NCBI RefSeq assembly: GCF_000189635.1
Contig: NW_002476570.1
Coordinates: 372,001-436,000 of the forward strand
Reading direction: 5' to 3'
Source: Tetrahymena thermophila SB210
Lineage: Eukaryota; Ciliophora; Oligohymenophorea; Hymenostomatida; Tetrahymenidae
DNA length: 64,000 nt
The position numbers and the translations under genes were made by a program. Shown piece after piece: positions 37,035-49,710 of the stretch. Position 1 is the first letter of the stretch; each line of letters begins with the position of its first letter. The notes under the pieces are model-generated. The model made no database searches and had not been told where the DNA came from. It worked only from the letters and a program-made list of their open reading frames with translations.

Positions 37035-40000
37035 TCATTATTTCTATTTTTTAATCTAATATTAGGGTATTTTAATAGTCCTATTTACAACTTCTTGGTC
37101 ATTGTCTTCTGTTGGAATTTATTGTCCTTGTGAAGGTAAAGTAAATTATGGTTTTTCTTCAAGCATTTCTAATTCACTTCTAGGACTAAAGAAAATATTT
37201 TGTTATGGACTACTATTACTGTCAGCTTAATTATTGATACTTTAAGTATTCTTTATTTAATTTGTAGAATTTATTTAGTTTTCTAAACAATTTTTATTTA
37301 TTTATTCTATAGATGGCTGAATAAGTGGTTAAAGATTGAGTGTGCTAGAATAATTTTTTTCTTACTACTCTTGGTAATTAAATATGCTCAAAAGTTATGG
37401 GTCTAAATGTCTAAGTATTTTTTAGTCCATTAATGTTTTTATATCTCTATTTTGAATGTTTTAGTAAGATTAGTAAGCATCTTAAGCTTTTTATATTTCA
37501 CTTCTATTATCTTAGTATAAAATATTATATTTTTGTTATTATTTCTAATAAAGCTGATCCTTATTCAGCTAGGAAAAAACTTCTTCATCTGTGATTACAG
37601 GTTTAGAAATATACTCAAATAACTATATCTAATCCTTATCCATAACAAGCTCTTTTAGCTTATCGACTTCTAATAATTTTTTTATCACATACATCAAATC
37701 CAAGTGATAATACAGCTTTTTGACGCTATAATCTATGATTTTTTTCTTCCTTTTTATTCCTCCAAATGGCCAAAAGAAATACTTTAAGTATTCAATAACA
37801 CTTAAACTCATGTCACTTCTTTCTTTTTTCAATAATTTTTTAAATTCTTCATCAGAAAGAGATTTATTTTATTTTAGCTTTTTTTCTTTGTTCTAACTCT
37901 CTTCAATTAAGTTTTAAGATTAGTTTTCCATTTAACTCTATTTTTAACTATTAGTCATGGAAACAAATTTTTTCTTTATAATCTGGCTTAAAATTTTTAT
38001 ACTGCTTTGTGTTTAAGTGTTAGCTTGCGCAGAAATAGTTTGCTCTTAATCATAATTTTTATGTTCTAAAAGTAATTGCTATTGAGGTTGTGTAGAGATT
38101 TGGGTTATATTTTCAATTTAATTAAAGTTAACTTATTTTGCCTTTTTTTAGATCTTTACAGGCGACTATATATTTACAAAAGATTCTAATTGAGTGTTTT
38201 ATTGATGCTGTATTTATTTTTTTTAATTAATTTCTTGATTAATTTTAAGATTTTGTCCCAACTTTTAGTTCTAACTGGTATTATTATTACTTTATCCAAC
38301 ACTCATTTTTGGTTACTAAAAGTTATTAATTACTTTATTTTGATGATTCATGTTTTTTATCTTAAAATCAAAAGCCTCGTTTATAATTGATTCGTTCAAC
38401 ATAATTTCAGAGAGAGTTGAGCATATTATGAAACCAATTGCTAAAATAGATTGAGCAAATCCACCTATTTCAGATACAACATTTGTGAGGTTTTTATAGT
38501 TTCTTGAGTAAATATTTTCTTTTTGTTTTTAGAATCTTAGATTAAGCAAAAAAAAGTAATCTACATCTGATGTGTACTAAGTTATTTAAAAATAATTATT
38601 AATAAATCATTACAATTTTTTATCAATTTAAATTAATAGAAACAAAATTTAAAAAAATTATTATCTATGGTTTATGTTTTATCCTTAATCTAATAGATAT
38701 TTAATTGATCAAGTATAAAATATTATTTTGTTAAAAGTAAAAATAAAAGATCAGTACAGAAATATCTTAATCACTATAGCTTGGATATTTTAAAGTTTAA
38801 ATATCCGAAGTAACCCAACCGTAATCGCTCTAAACATAGTTGTTAACAAAGTACATGTCAACTTCTTTAGGAGTTGAAGAAGAAGATGTCCAAAATAAAT
38901 CTCTGTTAAAGTATTCAAAAGGCTAGTCTTTGTTTTGGGGGTTTACAATTATATCCTAAAAATAAATTGCAAAATAACCTCTTCCCAGTTTTTTTGTATC
39001 ACCACAACCCTAACCAGTACAAGGATGAAGTTTTATTTAAAACTAAGAGAAATTCTACTATGTATAATCACCTTCTATAATCACTTATTATGGGTCTATA
39101 CAAAATAATTACTAGTATGGCAAATCTAAGAATCCTTATTTTGTTGTAGGATTCTTAAAGCTATCCTAGGTACATCTTGATACTTTGACATCAGTGACTT
39201 TAATTGTATATTAAGTTTGTCCTTTTTCATCAACATAAGAAACTTTTGTATTCTATTATGCAGTTGCTGTATAAATTGTGGGGTCTATATAATGATCCAA
39301 GTTATCTCCACCTTATAATCCAAACGCAAAGGGTAAAGAGTAGCTATCCATCACAAATTTTTCTGGGGAGCTGACCTATCTTTATTGCTAAATTACAACA
39401 GGATTACTTCTCTAATAAATATCGTGGAGTAAGATTGCTAAACGAAGGATAATTATTGCTACTATACCTATAGTGAATAAAATACCAAGAGAAGTGCTAT
39501 AGGATTTTTATCCTTAAAATCTGAATTTTATTTAACTTCCAAACAAATCTAATCTTTTCATTTTATATTGTTATATTTATATAAGTAATACTTGTCAAAA
39601 GTTTGCACTAATTATATTTTTAATCAATTTTTATTTTATAATACTTTTTCAAATATATAATCCCAAGTATTAAATTTAATGATTGACAAAAAAACTTAAA
39701 TCGCATATTAGCTAACAAATTGCAAGAATCACATGAATAAATTTATAGCCAGCCATGAATTTAATAAAAAATTATTTAAATATACGTTTGTAAATAAAAA
39801 TATAAATTTTAGTTAATTTGAAAACAAAGTTGTCATTATATGAAATAAACGTAACATTATATCTCTTACATATTTATTTTTTATTTTAAGTAAGCTCCCA
39901 AACAATAATAATAAAAGTTTATTTTTTATTGTAATTACTTTCTTAAAATTACATTATTTTGTTCTATTTATTTATTTATCTATCTATCTTTTACTTTATT

Positions 40001-41200
40001 GGTGTTAAATTAATTAATTGCTCATTCTAAATTAAATTACGAAATTTTATTTGTAGACAAAGTTTTTTGAATCTAAAATGTAGAAAAAGGTAATGTTAAA
40101 AGTGCATATTTGAATGTATATAGAGACAAATTTTATTATTAATGAGGAAAGTTTTTAAAAAATTTTCTAGTTTATTAAAGCTAAATATGTGAATTTAGAA
40201 ATGAAATTTGATAAAATAAATAAGCATTAAAAATTTGCCTTTTTCAGCAACATATATTACTATAAATTATAAAAAAATAATAGTATTTTATATAAATAAG
40301 GAATATTTAATTTGAAATACTTTTACAAAAATAAGCTGATTTGAGATTGGATGATGGTTTAAAATTTACACTTGACCTATAAATTATTTTCTATTTATCA
40401 AATTAATCAAATTTATTATTTTTTTACCTTTAATTAAATAATATTGGTAAAGTAAAATTTTAACTTTTTAAATATTTATGAAATTAAGACATTGCTAAAA
40501 TTATAAAAATGATTCGTTTTATTTACAAATTCATAAAAAAGAATTCATTTAACATTATTTGATTTATTTATTTTAGTTATTTTAGTTATTATTATACATA
40601 TATTTTTTACTTTATTACTGATATATATGAATACAAAATAATTTAAAAAATAAGTATCATTCATAAGTTAATTAAAGTCATTTAATTTAATAAACTCCTT
40701 ATAAAGATTCACTCAAATAATAAATCTTCTTTTAAAGTGAAAAAATATAATTTAGGATAAAGGAGATTATAAAAAAAGCTATTTTAAAACAAAAAATTTA
40801 ATAATGATAACAACGTTTTATTTAGAATTAATTATCACATTTATTTTTATTTGAAAACAATCATTTTTTATATTTTTTTCTCTTTTATGTTTAAATTATT
40901 CGAATATTGTTTACTAATAATTCAAATAAAGCAATTAAAACAACAAGTAAATTTATCAAAAACATTTTTTAATAGTTAAATTTATTTGTGATTTAGATAT
41001 TTTTTAGCTTAAGTATTTTTAATATTTTTAATTAAAAATAAAAAGCAGAATAAATGGAGTAATAACACCTATACAAAATAAGTAATAAATACAATAGAAT
41101 ACCCAGTAAATCGCAAAGTTTGGGAGCTATTTTTTAATATTTACTATTTTTAAAATATCTCTATTTTCATAAATTATAAAATATTTAAGGATATGATAAA
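36950..41200. repeat. Tandem segmental duplication, unit A (about 4.3 kb)
   Basis: Coding sequence and much of the flanking spacer recur in the same order and orientation in unit B. The offset is 4261 bases at the stop codons and 4298 at the start codons. Edges are approximate because the flanks are AT-rich and diverged. Confidence 0.85.
37035..39561 (-). CDS. Ciliate two-TM membrane protein, copy A (781 aa)
   Basis: Exons 39561-38758 and 38576-37035, intron phase 0, 2346 nt. The N-terminal signature MKRLDLFGSQ...F precedes TM1 (about residues 27-49). About 240 residues with Cys, Gly and aromatic residues follow, probably on the extracytoplasmic side (blocks CTGQGCGDTKKLGRGYF and DLFWTSSSSTPKEVDMYF). 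After the splice site come YTSDVDYFFMLNLRF, then NLTNVVSEIGGFAQ leading into TM2 (about 306-328, SILAIGFIICSTLSEIML). A long Q/N/K-rich cytosolic tail contains a conserved island (SDMSLSV.EYLKYFFWPFG, then KKLYYHLDLMYVIKKLLEVDKL). This matches the ciliate-restricted putative transmembrane protein families; function unknown. Exon 1 has exactly the same length (804 nt) as in copy B. Confidence 0.88.
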
Positions 41201-41295
41201 AAAAGAGATAAAGTAGTAGATATAAAATTATAAGTAAAATTTATAAAAATATAAAAGATTCAATAAATATTACAAAAAAATTTTTGTATTAATTT
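39562..41295. other. Intergenic part of duplication unit A
   Basis: Holds the promoter region of copy A and a TTTA/TATC repeat at about 39967-39989. Similar throughout to the spacer upstream of copy B, so it carries no independent gene. Confidence 0.6.
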
Positions 41296-44200
41296 TCATT
41301 ATTTCTATTTTTTAATCTAATTTTAGGGTATGTTAATAGTCCTATTTACAGCATCTTGATTATTTTCTTCAGTTGGAATTTGTTGTTCTTCTTCAGAAGA
41401 TGAAGTAAATTGTTATTTTTCTTCAAGAATTTCTAATTCACTTCTAGGACTAAAGAAAATATTTTGTTATGGACCACTAATACTATCAGCTTAATTATTG
41501 ATATTTTAAGTATTTTTTAATTAATTTGTAGAATTTATTTAATTTTCTAAACAATTTTGATTAATTTATCCTATAGATGGCTGAATAAGTGGTTAAAGAT
41601 TGAGTGCGCTAGAATTATTTTATTATTACAACTCTTGGTAATTAAATATACCCAAAAGTTATGGATCTAAATGTCTCAGTATTTTTTAGTCCATTAATGT
41701 TTTTTTATCTCTATTTTGAATGTTTTAGTAAGATAAGTAAGCATCTTAAGCTTTTTATATTTCACTTCTATTATCTTAATATAAAATGTTATATTTTTGT
41801 TATTACTTCTAATAAAGCTGATCCTTATTCAGCTAGGAAAAAACTTCTTCATCTGTGATTACAGGTTTAGAAATATACTCAAATAACTATATTTAATCCT
41901 TATCCATAACAAGCTCCTTTAGCTTATCGACTTCTAATAATTTTTTTATCACATACATCAAATCCAAGTGATAATACAGCTTTTGGACACTATAATCTAT
42001 GATTTGTTTCTTCTTTTTAATTTCTCCAAATGGCCAAAAGAAATACTTTAAGTACTCAACAACACTCAAACTCATATCACTTCTTTCTTTATTCAATAAT
42101 TTTTTAAACTCTTCATCAGAAAGAGATTTATTTTATTTTAGTTTTTTTTCTTTGTTCTAACTCTCTTCAATTAAGTTTTAAGATTAGTTTTCCAATTTAC
42201 TTTATTTTTAACTATTAGTTATAGAAGCAAATTTTTTCTTTACAATCTAGCTTAAAATTTTTATGCTGCTTTGTGTTTAAGTGTTAGAAATAGTATGCTC
42301 TTGATCATAAGTTTTCTGTTCTAAAGTTATTTGTTATTGAGGCTGTGTTGGGATTTGGTTTATATTTTCAATTTAATTAAAGTTAACTTATTTTGCCTTT
42401 TTTTAGATCTTTACAGGTGACTATATATTTACAAAAGATTCTAATTGAATGTTTTTTTGTTGCTATATTTATTTTTTTTAATTAATTTCTTGATTAATGT
42501 TAACATTTTGTCCCAACTTTTAGTTCAAACTGGTATTATCATTACTTTATCCAACACTTATTTTAGGTTACTGCAAGTTACTAATTTCATTATTTTGAGG
42601 ATTCATGTTTTTTATCTTAAAATCAAAAGCTTCGTTAATAATTGATTTGTTCAACATAATTTCAGAGAGAGTTGAGCATATTATGAAACCAATTGCTAAA
42701 ATAGATTGAGCAAATCCACCTATTTCAGATACAACATTTGTGAGGTTTTTATAGTTTCTTGAGTAAATATTTTCTTTTTATTTTTAGAATCTTAGATTAA
42801 GCATAAAAAAGTAATCTACATCTGATGTGTACTAAGTTATTTAAAAATAATTATTAGTATATCATTAAAATATATATTTTAATTAAAAAATTAATATTTT
42901 AAATATTTTATCAATTTAAAATTGATAGAAACATAATTTTAAAAATTATAAAATATGGTTTAATTTTTATCCACAAATTAATAAATATTTATTAGATCAA
43001 GTATAAAATAGTTAAAAATATTATTTTGCTAAAAGTAAAAATAAAAGATAGGTACTGAATTATCCTATTCGCTATAGCTTGGATATCTTAAAGTTTAAAT
43101 ATCTGAAGTAACCCAACCGTAATCGCTCTAAACATAGTTGTTAACAAAGTACATGTCAACTTCTTTAGGAGTTGAAGAAGAAGATGTCCAAAATAAATCT
43201 CTGTTAAAGTATTCAAAAGGTTAGTCTTTGTTTTTGGGATTAACAATTACATCCTAAAAATAAATTGCAAAATAACCTCTTCCAAGTTTTTTTGTATCTC
43301 CGCAACCCTAACCAGTACAAGGGTGAAGTTTTATTTAGAACTAAGAGAAATTCTATTGTGTATAATCACCTTCTATAACCACCTATTATGGGTCTATACA
43401 AAATAATTACTAGTATGGCAAATCTAAGAATCCTTATTTTGTTGCAGGATTCTTAAAGCTATCCTATGTACATATTGATACATTTACATCAGTGACTTGA
43501 ATTGTATATTAAGTTTGTCCATTTTCATCAACGTAAGGAACTTTTGTATTCTATTATGCAGTAACTGTATAAATAGTGGGATCTATATAATGATCCAAGT
43601 TATCGCCACCTTATAGTCCAAACGCAAAGGGTAAAGAGTATCTATCCATCACAAATTTTTCTGGTGAGCTGACCTATCTTTATTGCTAAATTACGACAGG
43701 ATTGTTTCTCTAATAAATATCGTTGAGCAAGATGACTAAGCGAAGAATAATTATTGTTGCTATGCCTACAGTGAATAAAACACCAAGAGAAGTGTTGAAG
43801 GATTTTTCTCCTTGAAATCTGAATTGTATTTAACTTCCAAACAAATCTAATCTTTTCATTTTATACTTTTTTACTTATAGAAGTAATTCTAATAAAGAAG
43901 TTTGTGCTAATTAATTTTCTTTTTAATCAAGTATTTTATTTCACACATTACTTATTTAAATATCTAATCCCTAAATATTAAATTTACTGATTGAAAAAAA
44001 ACTAAAATTGACTAATAACATCTTGCTTGAATCAAATGAATTTATTTTTAATCATGAATTTTATAAAAAAGCATTTAAATACTCTTATGTAAATTAAAAA
44101 TATAAATTTTACTCCATTTAAGAAACAGCGCTGAATAAAGATGAAGTAAATGTAACAAGTATATCTCTTTCATATTTAATTATAAATGACATAATTATTT

Positions 44201-45440
44201 GTTAAAAAAATAGATTTAACTCTATTTTGAATTCATTAAGTATGATATCTCAAAATAATAATAAAAGTATATTTTTTATTGTAATCACTTACAAGAAATT
44301 AATTATATCCTTTTTGTTCGTTCTATTTATTTATCTAATTTATGTGATGTTAAATCAGTTCATTGCTTATTATAAATTAAAGTACTAAATTTTAAATGCA
44401 AACAAAATTTTTTTGAATCAAAAATAAAGAAAAAGGAAATATTAATAATGTAAACATATTTTAAAGTAAATAGAAACAAATTTTTTTTCTTTTTGAGAAA
44501 AGTTCTGAAAAAGTTTTCAAGCTTATTAAAATCAAATAAGCGAATTTAAAAATGAAATCTAATTTTTATTTATTAAAAGCATGAAAATTTTTCTTTTTTT
44601 AGAAATATATTTAAATAGATTATGATACCATAATAGTATTTTATTCAAATAATGAGTATTTATTGAAATATTTTAACAAAAATAAGCTTATTTGAGAATG
44701 TATGATGGTTTACAATTTATACTAGATCTATCAATTATTTTCTATTTATTCAAGTAATTTAATTTATTAATATTTTAATTTCGCAATTATAAGTTTTTTA
44801 AATATCAATTAAAATGCGTCACTATGAAAATTAAAAAAATGATTTATTTTTATATAAAAATTTATAATAATAAATTCATTTAACCACATTTGATTCTTTT
44901 ATTTTTAGTTACTATTTTAAATAATTTTTTATACTTCTTTTTATTGATATTTTTATGACAAAAAAATAAAATGGCATTCCTAATTTAATTAAAGTTGTTA
45001 AATATTTTGAATTATTTTAAAAAGATTTTCTAAAATAGCAAAGCTTCTTTTAAAAAGAAGAAATATAATTAAGGGATAAGGAGATTATAAATTGTAGCTA
45101 TTTTATTATTAAAATCTCTTTTTGATTGATAATTGTATTTCATTTTGATTTAATTATCATATTTTTTTTTGAAAACCATTATTTAAAAGTAGTAAAATCT
45201 TTTTGTGTTTAAAATTTAATATTATTAATCTAAATATTGTTTACTTATAACTTAAATAAAGTATCTTAAGCAACAAGTAAATTTAGTATCTTATTTTTTT
45301 AATTATTAAATTTGTTTGTGATTTTATAAATTTTTAACCTAAATATCTTTATATTTTTCTAAAAATAAAATGCTAAATAGATGGAATAATAACACTCATA
45401 TTAAATAAGTATTTATAAATAATTTTTTTAGATTTAATAG
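41200..45440. repeat. Tandem segmental duplication, unit B
   Basis: Second unit. The spacer upstream of the gene start (about 43860-45440) can still be matched to 39562-41100, for example the shared AATAATAATAAAAGT...TTTTTTATTGTAAT block at 39903/44266 and the GGAGTAATAACACC/GGAATAATAACACT block near 41057/45385. Spacers have diverged more than exons, as expected for an older duplication under coding constraint. Confidence 0.82.
41296..43859 (-). CDS. Ciliate two-TM membrane protein, copy B (779 aa)
   Basis: Exons 43859-43056 and 42831-41296, 224-nt intron, phase 0, 2340 nt. Domain order is the same as in copy A: MKRLDLFGSQIQFRF, TM1 within LGVLFTVGIATIIILRLVILL, a Cys-containing lumenal/extracellular domain (SICTQDSF, LFCIDPQQ, HPCTGQGCGDTK), TM2 within GGFAQSILAIGFIICSTL, and a Gln-rich cytosolic tail with the EYLKYFFWPFGEIKKKK island and an acidic C-terminal segment (SSSEEEQQIPTEENNQ). 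Both the extracytoplasmic domain and the tail island are conserved between copies while the Q-rich linkers vary, so these two parts are likely the functional ones. Both copies appear intact. Confidence 0.88.
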
Positions 45441-46628
45441 TTAAGCATCTATTACCTATTAATTATGTTTGTGAGCATTATTATTCAAAAAATTTAAAAT
45501 TAACTATCTAACAAACTAAAACTGAATTTTTACTCTAAACAAAGTTAAAAAAAATTATAAACAGTACAATTAAAATCAATTATTAGTAGAAGTACAAAAA
45601 TTTAAATATAAATAAATTAACCCATTAATATTCAACCAAAATTTGGCTAATATGTGTAGAAAAATCAAATTTATAATTTTGAATTACTAATATTTACTTC
45701 TAAATTAAATAAAATAATTTTTTTTTACATTTAAGAGTAAATAAAACAAATAATTCAAATTTAATTAAAAAAAAAATTTAAATTAATTTTCTCTAGTTTC
45801 TTAATTTAAGTAAATCATTAAAATGTCTACTAAATAGCTTTATATCTTTAAAAATGTCTTTCAGTTTATAATTTTCCTTGACTAATCAGAGTGTTGTTTA
45901 CTATTTATTTATTTACAAAAATAGATGTTAATGAATAAAATACTAAGCCTTATATTAAAGAGTCCTTATCAGTAAATTTTATTTTCAAAAAATAAATCTA
46001 TTTATCATATCTTTATATGTATGTAGTATATTTATTATCTATCTATCAATAATATAATTTAATTTAATTTTCAATATAAAATATAGTAAAAACAAAATTA
46101 ATAAACTTACTAATAATTTTGTTAAATAAAATTACTTTGTGTTTATTTATAATCATAAATATATATATAATAGGATGTTTAAGTATATGCATTTAATATT
46201 TTTATATTGCAATTCAATTTCAAATATAGTAAAATACTAAAAATATAATAAAATTTTTTAAAAAATTGTAAATCATTAGTAATTAAAACAGTTTGTATTA
46301 TTATTATTATTTGTTTGATGATTAGACTTATTTTTAAAAAAACATTCTTTTAGTTTAAATTATTTTTAATATTATTATATTTACTTGTTTTTGATGGTTT
46401 AAATTTATTTGAGTAGATAAATTCTACTAATATTATAATCTTACTTAAATATGTTAAAAAATAAAGAATGCAATCTTAAATCTTTTGAAATTAATATTAA
46501 AAGACAATTTATTTTTAATTGGTCAAAATTCAAAGTTAAAATACTAAATATAAATGCAAATATATATATATATTATTTGATTATTATGAACCAATTAATA
46601 ATATAGTTGTTATCTATGATATTCTAAA
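43860..46628. other. Intergenic spacer (2.8 kb)
   Basis: The first 1.6 kb is the upstream half of duplication unit B. The remaining 1.2 kb is AT-rich with short TATC/ATCT runs near 46037-46048 and a TA repeat near 46559-46573. I see no coding frame or RNA gene. Confidence 0.6.
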
Positions 46629-47108
46629 TCAGAATGGTTTAGGTTGCATAGCACCCATCATGTTACCAAAACCTCCCATCATACCTCCAAACATTTAGTT
46701 GGGGTTATTAGCACCAGCCATGTTTCCAAACATACCCATAGCATTCTTCATCATAGCCATACCAACTTCCATAGCACAAGTCATGCAAGTATAGTTAGGG
46801 CATTGTTCGCATACAAAATATTCTACATGATTTTATGAAGGTACCTTATGGCATCTATAGCATTTGTGGGAATCAGTTGCAGTACCAGGAGCATAAGATT
46901 AGCATTTGTGTCCTTAAGCGCAAAGCATTTACTTCTTTTATTCAAAGCATTTGTCACAAATATCGTAGTTACATGTTCTACATTCATAATAACCAGTGTT
47001 GCTATGAGAAGGATATTAGTGACAACTATTACAATAAAGATTAGGCTTATAGTTTTAAGTGTGGTCCATCTTGTGGTTACCAGTGCAAAAGACAGCGTAT
47101 GAGGCCAT
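46629..47108 (-). CDS. Cys-rich zinc-binding protein with Met/Gly-rich tail (159 aa)
   Basis: Intronless, 480 nt. Residues 8-111 carry repeated zinc-ligand pairs: CNSCH (26-30), CRTC (43-46), CDKC (51-54), GHKC (66-69), CYRC (83-86), CEQC (100-103) and CMTC (108-111), with His residues at about 11, 16, 30, 35, 67, 81, 87 and 94. The spacing (HxMD...CxxC...YxCxxCxYDxCxxC) is that of C1/DC1 or ZZ-type treble-clef fingers, two in tandem. The tail (112-159) is Met/Gly/Phe/Asn-rich with repeated GNM and GGM elements. Codons favour C/T endings, as in highly expressed genes. Probably a cytosolic binding or adaptor protein; the partner is unknown. Confidence 0.9.
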
Positions 47109-48709
47109 TTTATCTATATTTATATATTTCTAAGTGATTTCAAAGAAAGATTTTTTATCAAATGTTTTAGAATAATTAATTAATTAACTATCTTTAGAAA
47201 CAATTTTAGTGATCAATTTATAGTATTCATTATATAGATTATAATAACAATTTGTATTTACCCAAATATTATTTGTTAATCGCTTCCCCACAATAAATAA
47301 TAAATATGATATTCAAAAATTTTAATTTGAGTAACTAACCTAATTAAAAATTTGAAATTAATTATTTCTAATGGCTTTTCTTTTATTAATTGTAAGCTGC
47401 CTGATTAATAAATTTATCTTACAATATGGTTGCTTAAACAATACTTATTTCTACAATATGAACCACATATTCTTATATAAAATAGCTTGTGCGTTTTATA
47501 AAGATTGATGATCAAAAATTATTATGGTAAAACAAACATCTTTTTATTTTATTATATTTAAAATAAATATTTATTTTATGCATTTGCATTTGATAGATAA
47601 AATAGTTCCTTCTCAAAAATATAATCTATAATTAGTTTAATTTTTACGCTTCAAATTTGAGAATTTGATTTTGATTTTATTTTATTTTTCTTTGAAGACT
47701 ATCAGAAAAATATATAATCCAGTCACCTCTTTCTTGATTTTTTATGAAAACTATTGTACAATTTCTAAAAATAGTTGATGCTTAATTAGCAAAGTTCAAG
47801 TATAAACTGTAAATTTTTCAATTAAAATATAGAAAATTAAGAGATTTTGGGTTACAGAATCTACATTTTTTTTTTGTGGTTTTAAACTTAAATGCTAATT
47901 TTAAGATTGAGTGAGTGTAAATATCATATATTGATGGAGTAACAAATTTAGTATAAATAGATAGATTTATTTAATTTATTTGATTTTTTTTTAATTACTT
48001 AACCTGTAAGATATTTAATTGAGATAAATTTATATTCAATCCAAATAATAAATTTTAATAATGAGTTGAGATATATTTATTAAGCTATATTAGTTATTTC
48101 TTTAGACATAATTGATACTAGTTATAATTTATAATTTAAAGCTATAATCAATATTAGAATATTTAGTAATTTTAGCTACCTTTTTATTAATATTTAAATA
48201 CAATATTTTTATCTTTCAATTTTATAATCTTAAAAGTGTTTTTTATCTTTTTAGCTAATTTAAATTTTTAAAAATAAACATAAGAAAGTAAAATAAATTA
48301 TTTCTGTCTAAAAATCAGTCAAAACACTAAATTAAAATCATAAAATTTAATATTTTAAGAGTTAAAAATATTTTTATTTTTATTTCCTACTTCAAATATA
48401 GATATAGTTGTTAAAAAGTAAAAATTATTTAAAGATGAAGCAATTTTATTATTTATTTCATTATGATAGACTCATCACAGTCAGCTTGTTTTTATAATTA
48501 TTTTTTGTTTACAAAAAAGCTTTATTTAAAATTTATAAATTTTTAAATCTTTTAATTAAGGAGATTGACAAATTTTCAAATCAAAAATAAATGATTTTCA
48601 ATATTTAATGAATTTCAATATATATTAATTAGGCTATATCTTTTTTAAATTAGATAAATTTAATATTTTCTAAATATATATAAAATATGATAAATAGAAT
48701 TAAAAAAAT
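47109..48709. other. Intergenic spacer
   Basis: AT-rich, 1.6 kb. It contains the T-run (read on the minus strand, about 48702-48708) that terminates the tRNA gene at its right edge. No coding frame seen. Confidence 0.6.
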
Positions 48710-48782
48710 TGCCTTCACTCGGGATCGAACCGAGGACCGTAAGATCTTCAGTCTTACGCTCTCCCAACTGAGCTATAAAGGC
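48710..48782 (-). tRNA. tRNA-Phe (GAA), second copy
   Basis: Same 73-nt gene as at 28682 except for one D-loop base (AGTTGGGA instead of AGCTGGGA). The difference does not disturb the D stem. Anticodon GAA, intronless, followed on its own strand by a T7 run. Confidence 0.96.
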
Positions 48783-49115
48783 TTTATGATATTATTATAA
48801 ATAATTTTCAAAAATTTTATATATTTTGATTTGTATTATAAAGAGTAAAATATAAAATATTAATTGATTGAAATAATTGAAAATTTCTAAATTTAATTCA
48901 TTAGAAATTTAACTTTATTATTTAATTCAAGTTTAAAAAAACAAAAAAGTGTATTTATTTTATGAGTTAATTTGTCAATAATTCATTAAAATTAAATTAG
49001 ACTTAAGCATTTAATAAATTATTTTATTCAATAAAAATTATAAATATTGATTTTAATTAAAATTATAAATATTATTAATTATTTATTTTTACATAAATTA
49101 TATTCAAATATTCCA

Positions 49116-49162
49116 GCCATTCAAAAAAATTGTGATCTCAAATCACTAAATTTTTGAATGGC
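49116..49162. repeat. Inverted repeat, 12-bp perfect stem
   Basis: GCCATTCAAAAA (49116-49127) pairs perfectly with TTTTTGAATGGC (49151-49162). Inside it GTGAT (49132-49136) pairs with ATCAC (49142-49146), giving a two-level hairpin with a 5-nt apical loop. Confidence 0.8.
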
Positions 49163-49289
49163 ATTTGGATATATCTATAATTTTCGTTTTTATATGTTTA
49201 TAGTTTAAATTTGACTTACCATAGTTTCTCATTTATTAAGGACAAAATCAAATCAAAATTTTTGTAAAAATTTAATCCTTTTTTAAATA

Positions 49290-49331
49290 CGACTTAAAAA
49301 AGTCGTTAATTAAACTGGTCCTTAATTAACG
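49290..49331. repeat. Two adjoining hairpins
   Basis: CGACTT-AAAA-AAGTCG (49290-49305) is followed by CGTTAATTAA (49304-49313), loop ACTGGTCC, and TTAATTAACG (49322-49331). The two share the CG at 49304-49305, so only one can form fully at a time. Confidence 0.75.
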
Positions 49332-49689
49332 AGAATCTACGGTATTTTAATTTTACCAAAATTTAAGTTAAAAATCAAAACTTTACAACAAAATATTTTG
49401 CCTTATATTTTAAAAAATATTATCAAATGTAAGTTTGAAAATGGATAATTCAAATAAATAAAAAAATAATATCAAATAGACTACACCTCAAAAGAATATA
49501 ATTGTTATTAGGGTTAATTATATATTTTATAAAATTTTCATTAGAAAAATTATTGAAATAAAAAAGAATTAATATTATTTTATTTATGATATTATATTAT
49601 GAAATATTTTAATTTTTTTTTTCAAATTTTTGTTTTTTATTTTTAAATCTATTTCGAAACTTTACTTATTTGTCAGTAATATTCTCATT

Positions 49690-49710
49690 AACTAACTAAC
49701 TAACTAACTA
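49690..49710. repeat. AACT microsatellite (five units)
   Basis: Direct run of AACT units. A shorter one occurs near 58934. Confidence 0.85.

Noticed and set aside
37629..38390. 67-aa (-) and 66-aa (+) ORFs, repeated at 41893 and 42445
   Set aside because: The minus ones are fragments of the 781/779-aa proteins cut by TAA/TAG in the standard code; the plus ones are their antisense shadows. The repetition reflects the tandem duplication.
46644..47102. Three overlapping plus-strand ORFs rich in His/Ser/Thr
   Set aside because: Antisense of the Cys-rich zinc protein, whose CxxC pattern is decisive.
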